From: Couchioplanes caeruleus
Lineage (GTDB): Bacteria; Actinomycetota; Actinomycetes; Mycobacteriales; Micromonosporaceae
Direction: 5' to 3'
Length of the DNA: 64,000 bases
Assembly: GCF_023499255.1 (NCBI RefSeq)
Contig: NZ_CP092183.1
Location: 8,357,027-8,421,026 of the forward strand
Shown: piece after piece, positions 26,059-34,861 of the stretch
Layout: each line of letters starts with the position of its first letter
How positions within the stretch are numbered: the stretch's first letter is position 1
Position numbers and translations under genes: made by a program
The notes under the pieces: generated by a model
The model's input: only the letters and a program-made list of their open reading frames with translations
Databases searched by the model: none
What the model was told of the DNA's origin: nothing

Positions 26059-26814
26059 TCAGGCCGTGACGGGGCGGATGGCCGGGTATTCCAGCCAGGG
26101 GTCGCGGAGCGCGTCCAGTCGTTGGCGTGCGTGCTGGGCGTGGCTGACCCGGAAGTAGGCCATGATGCGGGGCGTCGCTGAGGTGTTGCGGCCGACAGCG
26201 TGGGGCACGAGGTGGTGCATGAGCAGCACGTCCCCGGGCGAGCCGAGTAGCGGGGTGCCCTGTTCGGCGTCGATGCGCGGGGGCACCTGGTCGGTCATAC
26301 CGATTGACCATTCGGTCCGGAACCATTCCGCCATGTCCACATGGCCACCGGGCACGTACCGCAGCGCGCCGCCGTCGGAGTCGGCGATCTCGGAGAGCAC
26401 GACGCCGGCCAGAAGCGTGAAGGTCCGCAGTTCGCTGGCGTCGAGATGCGGGCAGGCTACGCCGTCGACGTGCATTGCCTTCTCGGGCTGGGTGACGCCG
26501 GTGTCTGACTCGGGGACGCGGATCTGGATCTGCGCCGTGACGACCGGCTCGATCTCGGGTACGAGCGAGGTCACCAGATCCGCGACGCCGGATTCGTGGA
26601 ACAGGGCGAGGACGTCGTGGTCATTGCCGAGGTCGGGGGCGAAAGTGCGCTGGGTGTAGGAGCTGATGAGGGCGGGATCCATCTCGGTGCGGTACCAGCC
26701 GTCAACACTCGATCGGACGCGGTCGACGAGGTGGCCGGGGACGAAGGCACGGCGGACAACGGCGCCGTCTCGGACGAAGGCGGCCATCTCCTGCGGGGTC
26801 AGTGCGGTCTGCAT
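26059..26814 (-). CDS. Phytanoyl-CoA dioxygenase (PhyH)-family Fe(II)/2-oxoglutarate oxygenase
   Basis: Protein of 251 aa. The metal triad is visible as H115 and D117 in MHVDGVACPHLDA and H205 in HLVPHAVGRN, with R209 to bind 2-oxoglutarate. LTPQEMAAFVRDGAVVRRAF at the start is typical of PhyH members. These enzymes hydroxylate, epoxidise or halogenate small molecules in biosynthetic pathways. It sits 20 bases after the creatininase gene and 7 before the ATP-grasp gene, so it is part of the same transcript. Confidence 0.87.
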   Translation of the reverse strand: MQTALTPQEMAAFVRDGAVVRRAFVPGHLVDRVRSSVDGWYRTEMDPALISSYTQRTFAPDLGNDHDVLALFHESGVADLVTSLVPEIEPVVTAQIQIRVPESDTGVTQPEKAMHVDGVACPHLDASELRTFTLLAGVVLSEIADSDGGALRYVPGGHVDMAEWFRTEWSIGMTDQVPPRIDAEQGTPLLGSPGDVLLMHHLVPHAVGRNTSATPRIMAYFRVSHAQHARQRLDALRDPWLEYPAIRPVTA

Positions 26815-26834
26815 GGGTCCTCCCGGGGCGCGGA

Positions 26835-27620
26835 TTACGGATCAGGGTTGTTCAGGCGAGCCAGGATGTCGGGGCACCGGTTGAGGGCGCTGGCGATGAT
26901 CTGTTCGCCGAGTTCGGCGGTCGCTCTCCTCGCGTTGCCGCCGATGATGCCGAGCTGGGACATGGAGGGGTTGTCGGAGTTCCATGGCCACGTGGTGCCT
27001 CGATCGAGGACGAGCCGTCGGGTGCCCTCGGCATGGTCAGGGTCCGGCTCGTAGCTGTCCGGCAGACGTTCCAGGCGGACGTCGTCGGGGGCGAGGGCCA
27101 GCATCACCGATGTCTCGCGGAGGCCGGCGTGCACTTCGGGTAGTTCGCTGTCTGCGCGTACGGTGGCCAGCGAACTGGGGTGGATCACGCAGACGTTGAC
27201 GTCGTGCCGTCGGTGCAGGTCGTAGATGACGGCTTCGAGGATGCCGCGGTTGCCGCCGTGCCCGTTGACGATGAGCAGGTTGCGGGCGGGCGTGGATCGG
27301 ACGTATTCGCCGCAGGTGGCGTCGATGAGGTCCGTGAGCACTCTGACGGGGAGGGTGATGGTGCCAGGTGCCCAGTCGTGCTCGGGAGATAGGCCGTACG
27401 GGATGGTGGGCAGCATCCACAGGTCGTGGCTGTCGCCGTACTGGTGGACGAGTCTGGCGGTGAATTGCTCGGCGATCACCGTGTCGGTGTGCAGGGGCAG
27501 GTGGGGTCCGTGCTGTTCGTACGAGCCGATCGGCAGGCAGAGAACCGACGCGGAGGTCAGCGCTTCGGTGATCTTGTTAGTGGTGAGCCGGCCGATATGC
27601 CGGTCGAGGACGTGGCTCAC
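26835..27620 (-). CDS. Creatininase-family amidohydrolase
   Basis: Protein of 261 aa. Metal-binding residues of the family are present: E35 and H37 in GSYEQHGPHLPLHTDT, D46 in the same stretch, and H in IVNGHGGNRG. Relatives hydrolyse creatinine, formamidopyrimidines, or (MftE) cleave a peptide during mycofactocin maturation. GTG 27620 overlaps the methyltransferase stop as GTGA. In this operon it could remove an amide or formyl-type group; this is inferred from family chemistry only. Confidence 0.87.
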   Translation of the reverse strand: MSHVLDRHIGRLTTNKITEALTSASVLCLPIGSYEQHGPHLPLHTDTVIAEQFTARLVHQYGDSHDLWMLPTIPYGLSPEHDWAPGTITLPVRVLTDLIDATCGEYVRSTPARNLLIVNGHGGNRGILEAVIYDLHRRHDVNVCVIHPSSLATVRADSELPEVHAGLRETSVMLALAPDDVRLERLPDSYEPDPDHAEGTRRLVLDRGTTWPWNSDNPSMSQLGIIGGNARRATAELGEQIIASALNRCPDILARLNNPDP

Positions 27621-28408
27621 GCCTGGCTCCGACGGCCGATGCGGATAAGGAACTCGTTCTCCTCGTCGAAGGTGTCGTCGCTGCTGAATTCGGTCAGCGT
27701 GCGGGTGACGGTTGCCTCGAAGTCGGCGAGCCGATCCCCGAACAGGTGGGGGGCGGCGAATGAGGTGGAGTAGAGGTAGCCGAGGATGCTCTCGGTGGAC
27801 CACACCCGCTGGACGGGCACGCGGAACTCTTCGACCTGGTTGAATGCGGACTCTTCCATGATTTCGCTGTAGGGGCGGTTGTGGTGGTTGAAGACGCCTG
27901 CGCCGGCCCGGCGTTGTTCGCCCAGGAAGTCCTGGATGACGGAGCGGACGGCAGTTTTCCAGGGGCTGGAGGCCACCCAGAAGCTGTTGTCGCCGAAGAT
28001 CGCCACCGCGCCGTCTTCGGCCACCTGGGCTTCGAGGCGTTGTAGCACCGCAGCCTGGTCGAGCCAGTGGAACGCGCGGCAGATGGTGACCAGGTCGGCG
28101 TGCCAGTCCTGCGGTGGGGTGAATTCCTCAGCGGAGAAACGCTGAAGAACCATTCGTGTTCCGTCCGGAACCATGGGGCGCATGGCCGTCTCGGCGGACG
28201 CCAGCATGTCGGCGTCGTTGTCGATCGCGATGATGTCGTCGAACTGGGTGAGCAGCGCCTCGACGACCAGCCCGGTCCCGGTGCCGATGTCCAGCAGACG
28301 CCGGGGGTGCCGGTCAGGCACGGCGGCGGACAGGATGTCGGCGACCTCCTGTGGGATTCCGGGGCGGTACTTGCGGTAGTGCTCGACGGTTCCAGCAAAG
28401 GTGCTCAT
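27617..28408 (-). CDS. Class I SAM-dependent methyltransferase
   Basis: Protein of 263 aa. The N-terminus FAGTVEHYRKYRPGIPQEV is followed by SAM-binding motif I RRLLDIGTGTGLV and the acidic motif II AIDNDADML, then FHWLDQAAVL, as in the UbiE/Methyltransf_11 group. AGGGAGA stands before ATG 28408, which overlaps the HAD gene stop. A small-molecule O-, N- or C-methyltransferase in the pathway is likely; the substrate cannot be read from sequence. Confidence 0.87.
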   Translation of the reverse strand: MSTFAGTVEHYRKYRPGIPQEVADILSAAVPDRHPRRLLDIGTGTGLVVEALLTQFDDIIAIDNDADMLASAETAMRPMVPDGTRMVLQRFSAEEFTPPQDWHADLVTICRAFHWLDQAAVLQRLEAQVAEDGAVAIFGDNSFWVASSPWKTAVRSVIQDFLGEQRRAGAGVFNHHNRPYSEIMEESAFNQVEEFRVPVQRVWSTESILGYLYSTSFAAPHLFGDRLADFEATVTRTLTEFSSDDTFDEENEFLIRIGRRSQA

Positions 28409-29541
28409 CGGTATCTCCCTGCGCAGATTTCCCTGACGTGTCTGGTGGCAGCGGCAAGGTCCGTTGCCACCAGAACATTGGATTTGACGGCCTCGGTCGC
28501 TTCGGGCAGGGGACGGCCCCCGGAGATCCAGATGGCGCGTGCCCCGACCCGAGTAGCCCCGAGGACGTCGCACTCCCAATCATCCCCAATATGCACCATC
28601 TGCGTAGTATCGATGCACCGCTGGGCGGCAACAGCCTCGAACGCGCGGGGGTCGGGCTTGGCGTACCCGATTCTGCAGGACGGGAAGTGGTCGTCCACCC
28701 ATGGCGCTAGGAGCTGCCTCAGCTGCGGCAGGTCCGCCTCCACGCACGTGACGTTCGACAGCGTCACCACCGGCAGCAGGACGCTGATCTGTTCGAGTGC
28801 GGCAGCTGCGAACGTGAACAGACGCAGCGGCGTGGCGGTCGCATGGCGCGGAAACGCCGTGACCGGGATCCGTAGTGTCCGGCACACCTCTTCGACTACC
28901 TGATCGGTGATAGCGGGTGCCGTGTGCAGTCGTTCGCGCAGCAACTGTACGGCGGCGCGGCGTGCCAGCGGCGACGCGGCGACCAGGGCGGCCGTGATTC
29001 CGGGGCGATCCGTGGTGCCGATCGTGCCTCCGACGTCCACCGTGACGAGCGCTGGTGCCGCGGCCGAATGATCGCCGTCGTTGCTCCCAGGTGCTTCGGC
29101 GGCAGGGCTGTCCACTGAGGCGACGGCGTCCGCGATGACGGCAATGCGGGCTTGGCGGATCGTTTCGGTGGTGGCTTCTTCCAGGAAAGTCAGCGCGTAG
29201 CGCAACTCTGCCTCGTCGAGTAGGTCGAGCGTGCGGTGCCGCCGTGCGACCTCCAAGGCGAGGTCTTCAGGAATCGTGCGGCGCCGCGACCCGTGCGACA
29301 GGTGCAGAACCCCGGAGTACGTGTCCGTGGCGCCGACCAGGGCGGTTGCCTCCACAGGGCGCAAGACGGTCACGTCGTCGAGAGTGATGATTCGTACGGG
29401 GACTCGCTGCTGACCGCTGTCCAGAACGCCGGTAAGGAAGGTGTCGTATCCGACGAGTCGTTCGGTGAGTACGACCTGCGGGGTCCCGTCGCCGTCGCTG
29501 ATGGATCCTGTGATCGGCAGGCTGTGGGCGGTTGCGGGCAT
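28405..29541 (-). CDS. HAD-superfamily hydrolase with N-terminal extension
   Basis: Protein of 378 aa. The HAD core lies in the C-terminal half: motif I VTVDVGGTIGTT near residue 190, KPDPRAFEAVA (motif III) and HIGDDWECDVLGAT (motif IV). Motif I reads DVGGT, so the second aspartate used as general acid/base in ordinary HAD phosphatases is glycine; phosphonatases and dehalogenases also vary here. The N-terminal 170 residues hold a separate domain (VPVRIITLDDVTVLRPVEAT) that I do not recognise. ATG 29541 overlaps the upstream stop as TGATG. Confidence 0.75.
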   Translation of the reverse strand: MPATAHSLPITGSISDGDGTPQVVLTERLVGYDTFLTGVLDSGQQRVPVRIITLDDVTVLRPVEATALVGATDTYSGVLHLSHGSRRRTIPEDLALEVARRHRTLDLLDEAELRYALTFLEEATTETIRQARIAVIADAVASVDSPAAEAPGSNDGDHSAAAPALVTVDVGGTIGTTDRPGITAALVAASPLARRAAVQLLRERLHTAPAITDQVVEEVCRTLRIPVTAFPRHATATPLRLFTFAAAALEQISVLLPVVTLSNVTCVEADLPQLRQLLAPWVDDHFPSCRIGYAKPDPRAFEAVAAQRCIDTTQMVHIGDDWECDVLGATRVGARAIWISGGRPLPEATEAVKSNVLVATDLAAATRHVREICAGRYR

Positions 29542-30593
29542 CAGCGTCTCCGTGGGGTCGGGCCAAGCCCAGGTGCGCTCGGCACTACTACCTGCCCGCC
29601 CTCGCATTCGAGCGGGTCGGTGAACAGGAGCTGTCGGTGGGGTTCCCATTGCAGCTGGTACTCGACGGCGGCAATCGCCTCGGGGAACGCCGCCGCGAGG
29701 TGCACCGCCGGAAGTAGCGACCGACCGTGCGGGTACACCGGCACGCTGGCCGCTGCTGCCTCGGCCACCAGCTCAGCCGCGACGGTGAGGCCGCCGCAGC
29801 CGACGACATCGATGGTGAGCGCGCCGAGGTTGGGCAACACCAGCAGCTCTTTCGGGTCGTCGCCGAGATGAAGTCGCTCGCCGAGAGCGAGAGCGGGGTA
29901 CGGGCATGCCGTCGCGATATCGCTGTATCCGGTGCCGTCGTAAGACGCGAGAGGTTCTTCCAGCCAGATCATCTTCGCGTGGTCGACTTGTTCGCTGAAT
30001 CTGAGCGCGAGTGTCGGGTCCCAGGTCCAGAGAGCGTCGAAAGCGGCAGGTGATCCCGCAGCCTCGGCGACTTGGTGGACGACGCCGGCCATGCGCCTGG
30101 CGTCGTCTGCGATGGGAAGGCCACGGCTACGGCGCAGGCTCCACTTGGTGAACTGCCAGTCCTGGCTGGTTATCCGCCGGATCGTCTCTGCGTCAGCCAG
30201 TTGTACGTCCAAGGTGAGCCAGGACGCGTACGCCGGGACGTGGCTCCGTGCCGTGGTGGAGAGCAGGGCTGCGACGGGTCTTTGCTCGATCCGTGCATGT
30301 ACGTCCCATACCGCGCAGTCGAGGGCGCCGACGGCCCAGGACGTGACGGCATCGCCCGACTTCGCGGAAGCTGCGTGGAGCGCGGACAGCAGGCCCGCGT
30401 GATCGGTGACGTCCGTGCCGATAGCCGAGGCCGCGAGGCTGCCGTCAAGCGCGGTGGCGGCGGCTACGCTGACGGGTCCGTACCAGCCGATCTGACCGGC
30501 AGCGTGAACAGCGACGAGGTGGCCGTCGTCTCCGGGCCCAATCAGATCTGTGCAGTCGATGATCTCGACCTTGTCGATTATCAGGCCGTTCAT
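29541..30593 (-). CDS. Enolase-superfamily (mandelate racemase/muconate-lactonising type) enzyme
   Basis: Protein of 350 aa with the two-domain enolase layout. Barrel motifs include FTKWSLRRS (second-strand base region), DALWTWD and IWLEEPLAS (metal ligands D and E), LGERLHLG (third ligand E) and PHGRSLLPAVHLAAA near the end. These enzymes abstract a proton alpha to a carboxylate to racemise, epimerise, dehydrate or cycloisomerise. The KxxK motif is not canonical (KWSLRR), so the exact reaction is open. ATG 30593 overlaps the preceding stop as ATGA. Confidence 0.78.
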   Translation of the reverse strand: MNGLIIDKVEIIDCTDLIGPGDDGHLVAVHAAGQIGWYGPVSVAAATALDGSLAASAIGTDVTDHAGLLSALHAASAKSGDAVTSWAVGALDCAVWDVHARIEQRPVAALLSTTARSHVPAYASWLTLDVQLADAETIRRITSQDWQFTKWSLRRSRGLPIADDARRMAGVVHQVAEAAGSPAAFDALWTWDPTLALRFSEQVDHAKMIWLEEPLASYDGTGYSDIATACPYPALALGERLHLGDDPKELLVLPNLGALTIDVVGCGGLTVAAELVAEAAAASVPVYPHGRSLLPAVHLAAAFPEAIAAVEYQLQWEPHRQLLFTDPLECEGGQVVVPSAPGLGPTPRRR

Positions 30594-32638
30594 GACCGCA
30601 CCGCCTGGAGGCGGTCTGCCGCAGCGCACACACCGGCGACGTCCATCCCCATCGTCTCGGCCATCTCTCGCTGGCTCATCGGCCGCTCAGGCTCGTGCCA
30701 TCCGATGACCTCGACCGCTCGGCGGAGCCGATTCTCGATCAGCCCCCAGACGGCGGCCGGGTGGCCGAGCGTGACGATCAGGAGCGGCGTACCGGAGCCG
30801 AAGTAGCGATCGATCTCCTCGGTCGACAGGCCCGCCGGCCATCTGCTGGGTTGGCCGAGGACCGTCAGGTCGTGCACGGCCACGACGCGAACGCGTGTTC
30901 CGTTACGGCGTCGTATCTCCGGAATAGCCTCGCTGATCACGGCGGCCGGTAGATCGCCGACTATCACCAGGGTCAGATCGGGTTCGTCGAGGTCGCTCAG
31001 GTGGGGCCAGACGGCGAGGCCACGTTCGAGTTCTTCGTCGATCGTCTCCATCGGTCGATTCGTGACGGCGTGTTTACCAGCGAGGATGACGTTCAGCCTG
31101 CCGGTCGAGCAGAGTGCGTCGTCGACGGCTGCGGCCAGCCTGCCGGGGTCGGCGGGCGTCAGCACCCGCACCGCCGGGTCGCCGGTTGCGAGCAGCGCGG
31201 TGATCAAGGAGGGGTCGCCGTGGGTGTAGACGTTGTTCCAGCCGTACGAGGTCAACAGCAGGTTCAGGCTCGGTCGGCTGGGCGATGATCCGTTGATGAG
31301 GCGGCGCTGTTTGAGTAGTTGGACGAGCCCGGTCGTCAGCAGGGGCGCGAACGCTTCGTAGGAGATGAGCAGACCGCGTCGGCCCGTGGCGGTCCAGCCG
31401 GCCAGCCAGCCCAGGAGAACCTCTTCGGCGAGGATTTCGCTGACCCATGGTTCGTCAACGAGTTCACCGAGCCGGTTGGATCCCATCTCGTCGGGACTGA
31501 ATACGCGGAGATCGCCGGTGGCAGCATGCCGCCGCAGGACCGTGGTCACCGCCTCGGAGAAGCTGCGGCCGACCTGAAGGCTTACCGACCTGGCTCTCGC
31601 TACCCGGGGGCGAACGACGCGAGGGTGGGCGTCACGCCGGATCAGGTCCAGGGCGTCGGCCAGCATTCCCTTTGCCGTGCCGTCCGTGTTGAACAGTTCA
31701 GCGGGCCGGTATGAGGACAGCCAAGCGGTAAGCGCGGCGAACTGCTCGGGCCGGTGTTGCGGATCGGCGATGGGCGTCTTGTGGGCATTCGGCGAGTTCA
31801 GGATGGGACGTCCGGATACTTCTGACGGCCCGCTCCATCCCTTGACGCATCGCAGGAAGATCACCGTGCGTGTGCCCGCGGCGGCGGCAGCCGCGGCGGC
31901 CTGGAGTGCGCGATGAAACTCTTGGTGCTCGTTGTAGCTGGCCGCGTCGACTCTCACCACGGCAGGCTTCCATCCGAGCGCGTCCGCGTATGCGCACAGA
32001 CCGGCATCGTCCATGCGGCCGAGTTGCGACCTCCCGCCCATCCGATAGCCGTTGACGTGCACCACCGGCAGGACGGGGCATGGTCCGGGCAATGCATGCG
32101 CGGCCAGCCAGGAGGCTGCGGTCGTCGGCGTCTCGCATTCGCCGTCGCCCAGAATCGGCATCACCACCCGGTCGGGAATGTCGAGCGCCATGCCCTGCGC
32201 GAACGCGAGTGCGCCTCCAAGCTGTCCGCCGAGATAGGACCCGGCCGGCAACAGCGGCGACACCTCGGCGCCGAGTCCGCCGACGTCGGGGAAGGAGCGC
32301 ACCAACCGGCTGAGGCCATCGGCATCAGGTGAGAACTGGGGCCGTATCGCGGCCAGTTCTCCGGTCAGCCAGGCCATCGCGATCTGGACGACACCCGCGT
32401 GGCCCGCGCCGAGAATGGGCATGATCTCGACGGAACCGCCGAGTGAGCCGATGGCGGCATGACTCAGCGCGAAGGCGGTCCCGGGGACCGTTCCCCAGTG
32501 GCCAGCAGGACGGGGCTTGACCTGCTCAGGTGCCAAGGGCTCCAGCGACAACGGGTTGGAGTTCAGATGAAGCTGAGCAACGCTCACGTAGGTGACGGCG
32601 CGCCACAGGGCGTCCGCGAACCGGGCGGCATCCCTCAT
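30590..32638 (-). CDS. Phosphoketolase-like thiamine-diphosphate enzyme
   Basis: Protein of 682 aa. It has the phosphoketolase (XFP) plan: GHWGTVPGTAFALSHA near residue 47, GAGHAGVVQIAMAWL, the TPP-binding ILGDGECETPTTAASW, HVNGYRMGG, and the C-terminal FSPDEMGSNRL and LISYEAFAPL. XFP normally splits xylulose-5-phosphate or fructose-6-phosphate to acetyl phosphate; typical members are about 800 aa, so this is a short divergent one, shifted at GPGHGGP to GAGHAG. Its place between a radical SAM and an enolase-family gene argues for a biosynthetic C-C bond reaction on a special substrate. ATG 32638 overlaps the upstream stop. Confidence 0.82.
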   Translation of the reverse strand: MRDAARFADALWRAVTYVSVAQLHLNSNPLSLEPLAPEQVKPRPAGHWGTVPGTAFALSHAAIGSLGGSVEIMPILGAGHAGVVQIAMAWLTGELAAIRPQFSPDADGLSRLVRSFPDVGGLGAEVSPLLPAGSYLGGQLGGALAFAQGMALDIPDRVVMPILGDGECETPTTAASWLAAHALPGPCPVLPVVHVNGYRMGGRSQLGRMDDAGLCAYADALGWKPAVVRVDAASYNEHQEFHRALQAAAAAAAAGTRTVIFLRCVKGWSGPSEVSGRPILNSPNAHKTPIADPQHRPEQFAALTAWLSSYRPAELFNTDGTAKGMLADALDLIRRDAHPRVVRPRVARARSVSLQVGRSFSEAVTTVLRRHAATGDLRVFSPDEMGSNRLGELVDEPWVSEILAEEVLLGWLAGWTATGRRGLLISYEAFAPLLTTGLVQLLKQRRLINGSSPSRPSLNLLLTSYGWNNVYTHGDPSLITALLATGDPAVRVLTPADPGRLAAAVDDALCSTGRLNVILAGKHAVTNRPMETIDEELERGLAVWPHLSDLDEPDLTLVIVGDLPAAVISEAIPEIRRRNGTRVRVVAVHDLTVLGQPSRWPAGLSTEEIDRYFGSGTPLLIVTLGHPAAVWGLIENRLRRAVEVIGWHEPERPMSQREMAETMGMDVAGVCAAADRLQAVRS

Positions 32639-33759
32639 CTCGCGCTACCGGCTACGGTGTCGGTGATCAGCGCCTCGTCGCCGAACGTGAAGTACCACAA
32701 GGGCCGGTAGCACTCCCAAGCTACGGGGCGCAGGCCGGTCGGTCCGACACTCGTCTCGATGGCTCGGCGAGCCTCCAGGTAGAAGGCGAGGTCATCGGCG
32801 GCCGGTGCCCGCAGGCCTGCCATGATCGAGTTGTGGGCTTGGTACACCTGGAAGTTCGGGAACTCGGTGATGTGCGGCGCAAGAGCGTCGATGCCCTCCG
32901 TCATTGTCGGCAGCGAATCCAGTCCGACGATGTAGGTGTAGGAAGTATTAAGGCCGGCGCGGCGGGCCAGCGCCAACAGATCCGGCATCTGCTCCACGAG
33001 CAGGGTGGCTTTGCTCGCCTTCAGCATCAGGTCACGCCGGGTGAAGCACTCGGCGGTCAGCCGCAGAACGAACGGCGCAACATCTGCGGCGATCTGCTCG
33101 AATGCCTCGCCACTGCGGATGACCGAGGTGAGGAATCCGATCCGGGCCGAAATCCGATGACGAGAGCAAGCTGCCCGCAGCGCGACCAGGTGCTCGACAG
33201 CTGCGTGCTCCCGCTCGAAGCAGCCGGTGGATACCGTCACCTCCGCCAGTTCGGCGAGGCTTCGTCGGGGATGCTGCTCAACGAGCGCCGCGAACAGTTC
33301 ATCCAGAGCTCTGTCCTCGGCCAGGCGCGGATCAGCTGCGGCTTCGAGCGTGTTGGGGCAGAAAGCGCAACCTGTGCAACGACTGCGTGCGTTCGGGTTG
33401 AGCGTGGCCGCCCGCCCACCGTCGCGGAAATAGCCTCCCACCGCCTCGTCGGCATCGATGCGCTCGACGTGCCCGATCAGCCGGCCCTGGATGACCAGGT
33501 CTTCGCCGGACAGCTCGAACGGTGACTCCTGAGCGTTGAGCGGCACGATGACCTGCCAGGCGACGCTGGGCTCGCTGACGAGGCGCACCGCGACCCTCGC
33601 CCGGTGCCGATCCTGATCTGATGAGATTCCGTACAGGTTGATGGCGATCAGTAGCACGTCCTCAAGGGGCACCCGGTGCTCCATGGCGAGCCGTTCGATG
33701 TTTCGGATGTCAGCTACCGGGTTGCCGAGCGGTCGGAAGTTGCGTGTTACGGGCACCAT
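32635..33759 (-). CDS. Radical SAM-like protein with compact CX2CX2C motif
   Basis: Protein of 374 aa, first gene of the operon. The likely cluster motif is RCTGCAFCPN, with cysteines at 128, 131 and 134, instead of the usual CX3CX2C. The barrel that follows has EVTVSTGCF (strand 2), RIGFLTSVIRSGEAFEQI, LRLTAECFTRRDLML, YTYIVGLDSL and FPNFQVYQAH, all in the order of radical SAM strands. About 120 residues precede the motif, forming an extra N-terminal domain. GAGGAGCAGCG lies just before ATG 33759. It would start a radical transformation; the reaction is unknown. A different Fe-S enzyme is the main alternative. Confidence 0.68.
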   Translation of the reverse strand: MVPVTRNFRPLGNPVADIRNIERLAMEHRVPLEDVLLIAINLYGISSDQDRHRARVAVRLVSEPSVAWQVIVPLNAQESPFELSGEDLVIQGRLIGHVERIDADEAVGGYFRDGGRAATLNPNARSRCTGCAFCPNTLEAAADPRLAEDRALDELFAALVEQHPRRSLAELAEVTVSTGCFEREHAAVEHLVALRAACSRHRISARIGFLTSVIRSGEAFEQIAADVAPFVLRLTAECFTRRDLMLKASKATLLVEQMPDLLALARRAGLNTSYTYIVGLDSLPTMTEGIDALAPHITEFPNFQVYQAHNSIMAGLRAPAADDLAFYLEARRAIETSVGPTGLRPVAWECYRPLWYFTFGDEALITDTVAGSAR

Positions 33760-33923
33760 CGCTGCTCCTCATCTAGTCGCGAACCGGCCGATTTCTTCGT
33801 AGATCCCAGCGGGCATCTTTTATGGCGCCGGGAGGACGATTCTTGGTCCAGGCGACGCGAGGCTTACAGGACAATTCTTTTCGATTTTCCTGGCACTCCC
33901 CCTTCCCCTAGTTGACTGCGTGG
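33760..33923 (-). promoter_or_regulatory. Leader/promoter region of the nine-gene operon
   Basis: These 164 bases separate the DUF574 methyltransferase stop from the radical SAM start and are AT-richer than the surroundings. CATAAAAGATG on the minus strand at about 33814-33824 could hold a -10, but no clear -35 can be named. The small inverted repeat TTGAC/GTCAA at 33912-33926 overlaps the upstream stop. Confidence 0.35.
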
Positions 33924-34772
33924 TCAAATAATCCGAGCTATCGCTCCGTACATTGCGGTGTCCGCCACCGAAGCAGCGGCTTGTGGTGATCTATCGGGGC
34001 GCCATCGCACAATCGGAACTACGCCAGGATCTATTAGGTCCAGTCCGTCAACGAAGCGCGCAACGTCAACCCGCGTACGTGGCCGGAAAGTGCCTTGATC
34101 GTCGCCGGTGCCGGTGAACGCGGTCAGTTGCTGAATGATGTCTTCGGGAAGTGGGTCCAAGGTGGCATGTGACAACGCGATGTAGCTGCCGTTGGGCAGA
34201 GCATTGACGAGCCGAGCTACGAGGTCGTGCGGGTTCTCGCTGTCGTCGAAGAAGTGCAGGACGGCGAAGAGCAGCAGCCCTACCGGTTTGGTCAGATCGA
34301 TGGTTGCGCGAACGGCGGGGTCGGCGAGGATCGTCTCGGGGGTGCGCAGATCTGCTCGTATGCAGGTGGTGGTGCCCTGCGGTGAACTGGTCATCAACCC
34401 CCGGGCGTGGCTTACTACCATGGGGTCGTTGTCCACGTAGACAACCCGAGACGCTGGAATTATTTCCTGGGTGACTTCGTGAACGTTAGGCGGCGCAGGA
34501 AGACCAGTGCCTATGTCAAGAAACTGCTCTACTCCGGCTTCGGCGGACAGAAAAGCGACGGCTCGGCGCAGAAATCTGCGGTTCTCCTGCGCCGCTGTGC
34601 GAATCTGTGGAAATGCCGCGGCGATCCGATCGGCGGATTCGCGGTCTGCGGCGAAGTTGTCTTTCCCTCCGAGCCAGTAGTCGTATCTTCTGGCAGGATG
34701 AGGTCGCGAGGTGTCTATCGCCGACTGCGGCGTGCCGCCGTTGTCCAGAGCGCCGGACTCTCGCATAGTCAT
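33924..34772 (-). CDS. DUF574 (SAV2177-type) S-adenosylmethionine methyltransferase-like protein
   Basis: Protein of 282 aa of a family abundant in actinomycetes. Family marks are HPARRYDYWLGGKDNFAADR near residue 25, LDIGTGLPAPPNVHEVTQ near 85, VVYVDNDPMVVSHA (motif II) and LLLFAVLHFFDD. No substrate is known for the family. ATG 34772 is used; ATG 34766 is two codons in. Separated by 164 bases from the operon that follows and by 89 bases from the GPP34 gene, so co-transcription is possible but unproven. Confidence 0.9.
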   Translation of the reverse strand: MTMRESGALDNGGTPQSAIDTSRPHPARRYDYWLGGKDNFAADRESADRIAAAFPQIRTAAQENRRFLRRAVAFLSAEAGVEQFLDIGTGLPAPPNVHEVTQEIIPASRVVYVDNDPMVVSHARGLMTSSPQGTTTCIRADLRTPETILADPAVRATIDLTKPVGLLLFAVLHFFDDSENPHDLVARLVNALPNGSYIALSHATLDPLPEDIIQQLTAFTGTGDDQGTFRPRTRVDVARFVDGLDLIDPGVVPIVRWRPDRSPQAAASVADTAMYGAIARII

Positions 34773-34861
34773 CTGGTTCTTCCTACGATCTCGTTGGTGC
34801 CGTTCCGGTGGAGATGTCCAGCGGTTCTGAGCAACGGGTGTTACGAGCTGTCGTGTGGACG

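Noticed and set aside
24145..33759. Phosphonate or arsenic natural product cluster
   Set aside because: There is no PepM, ArsM or similar diagnostic gene in or near the operon, so the radical SAM and HAD genes alone do not support it.
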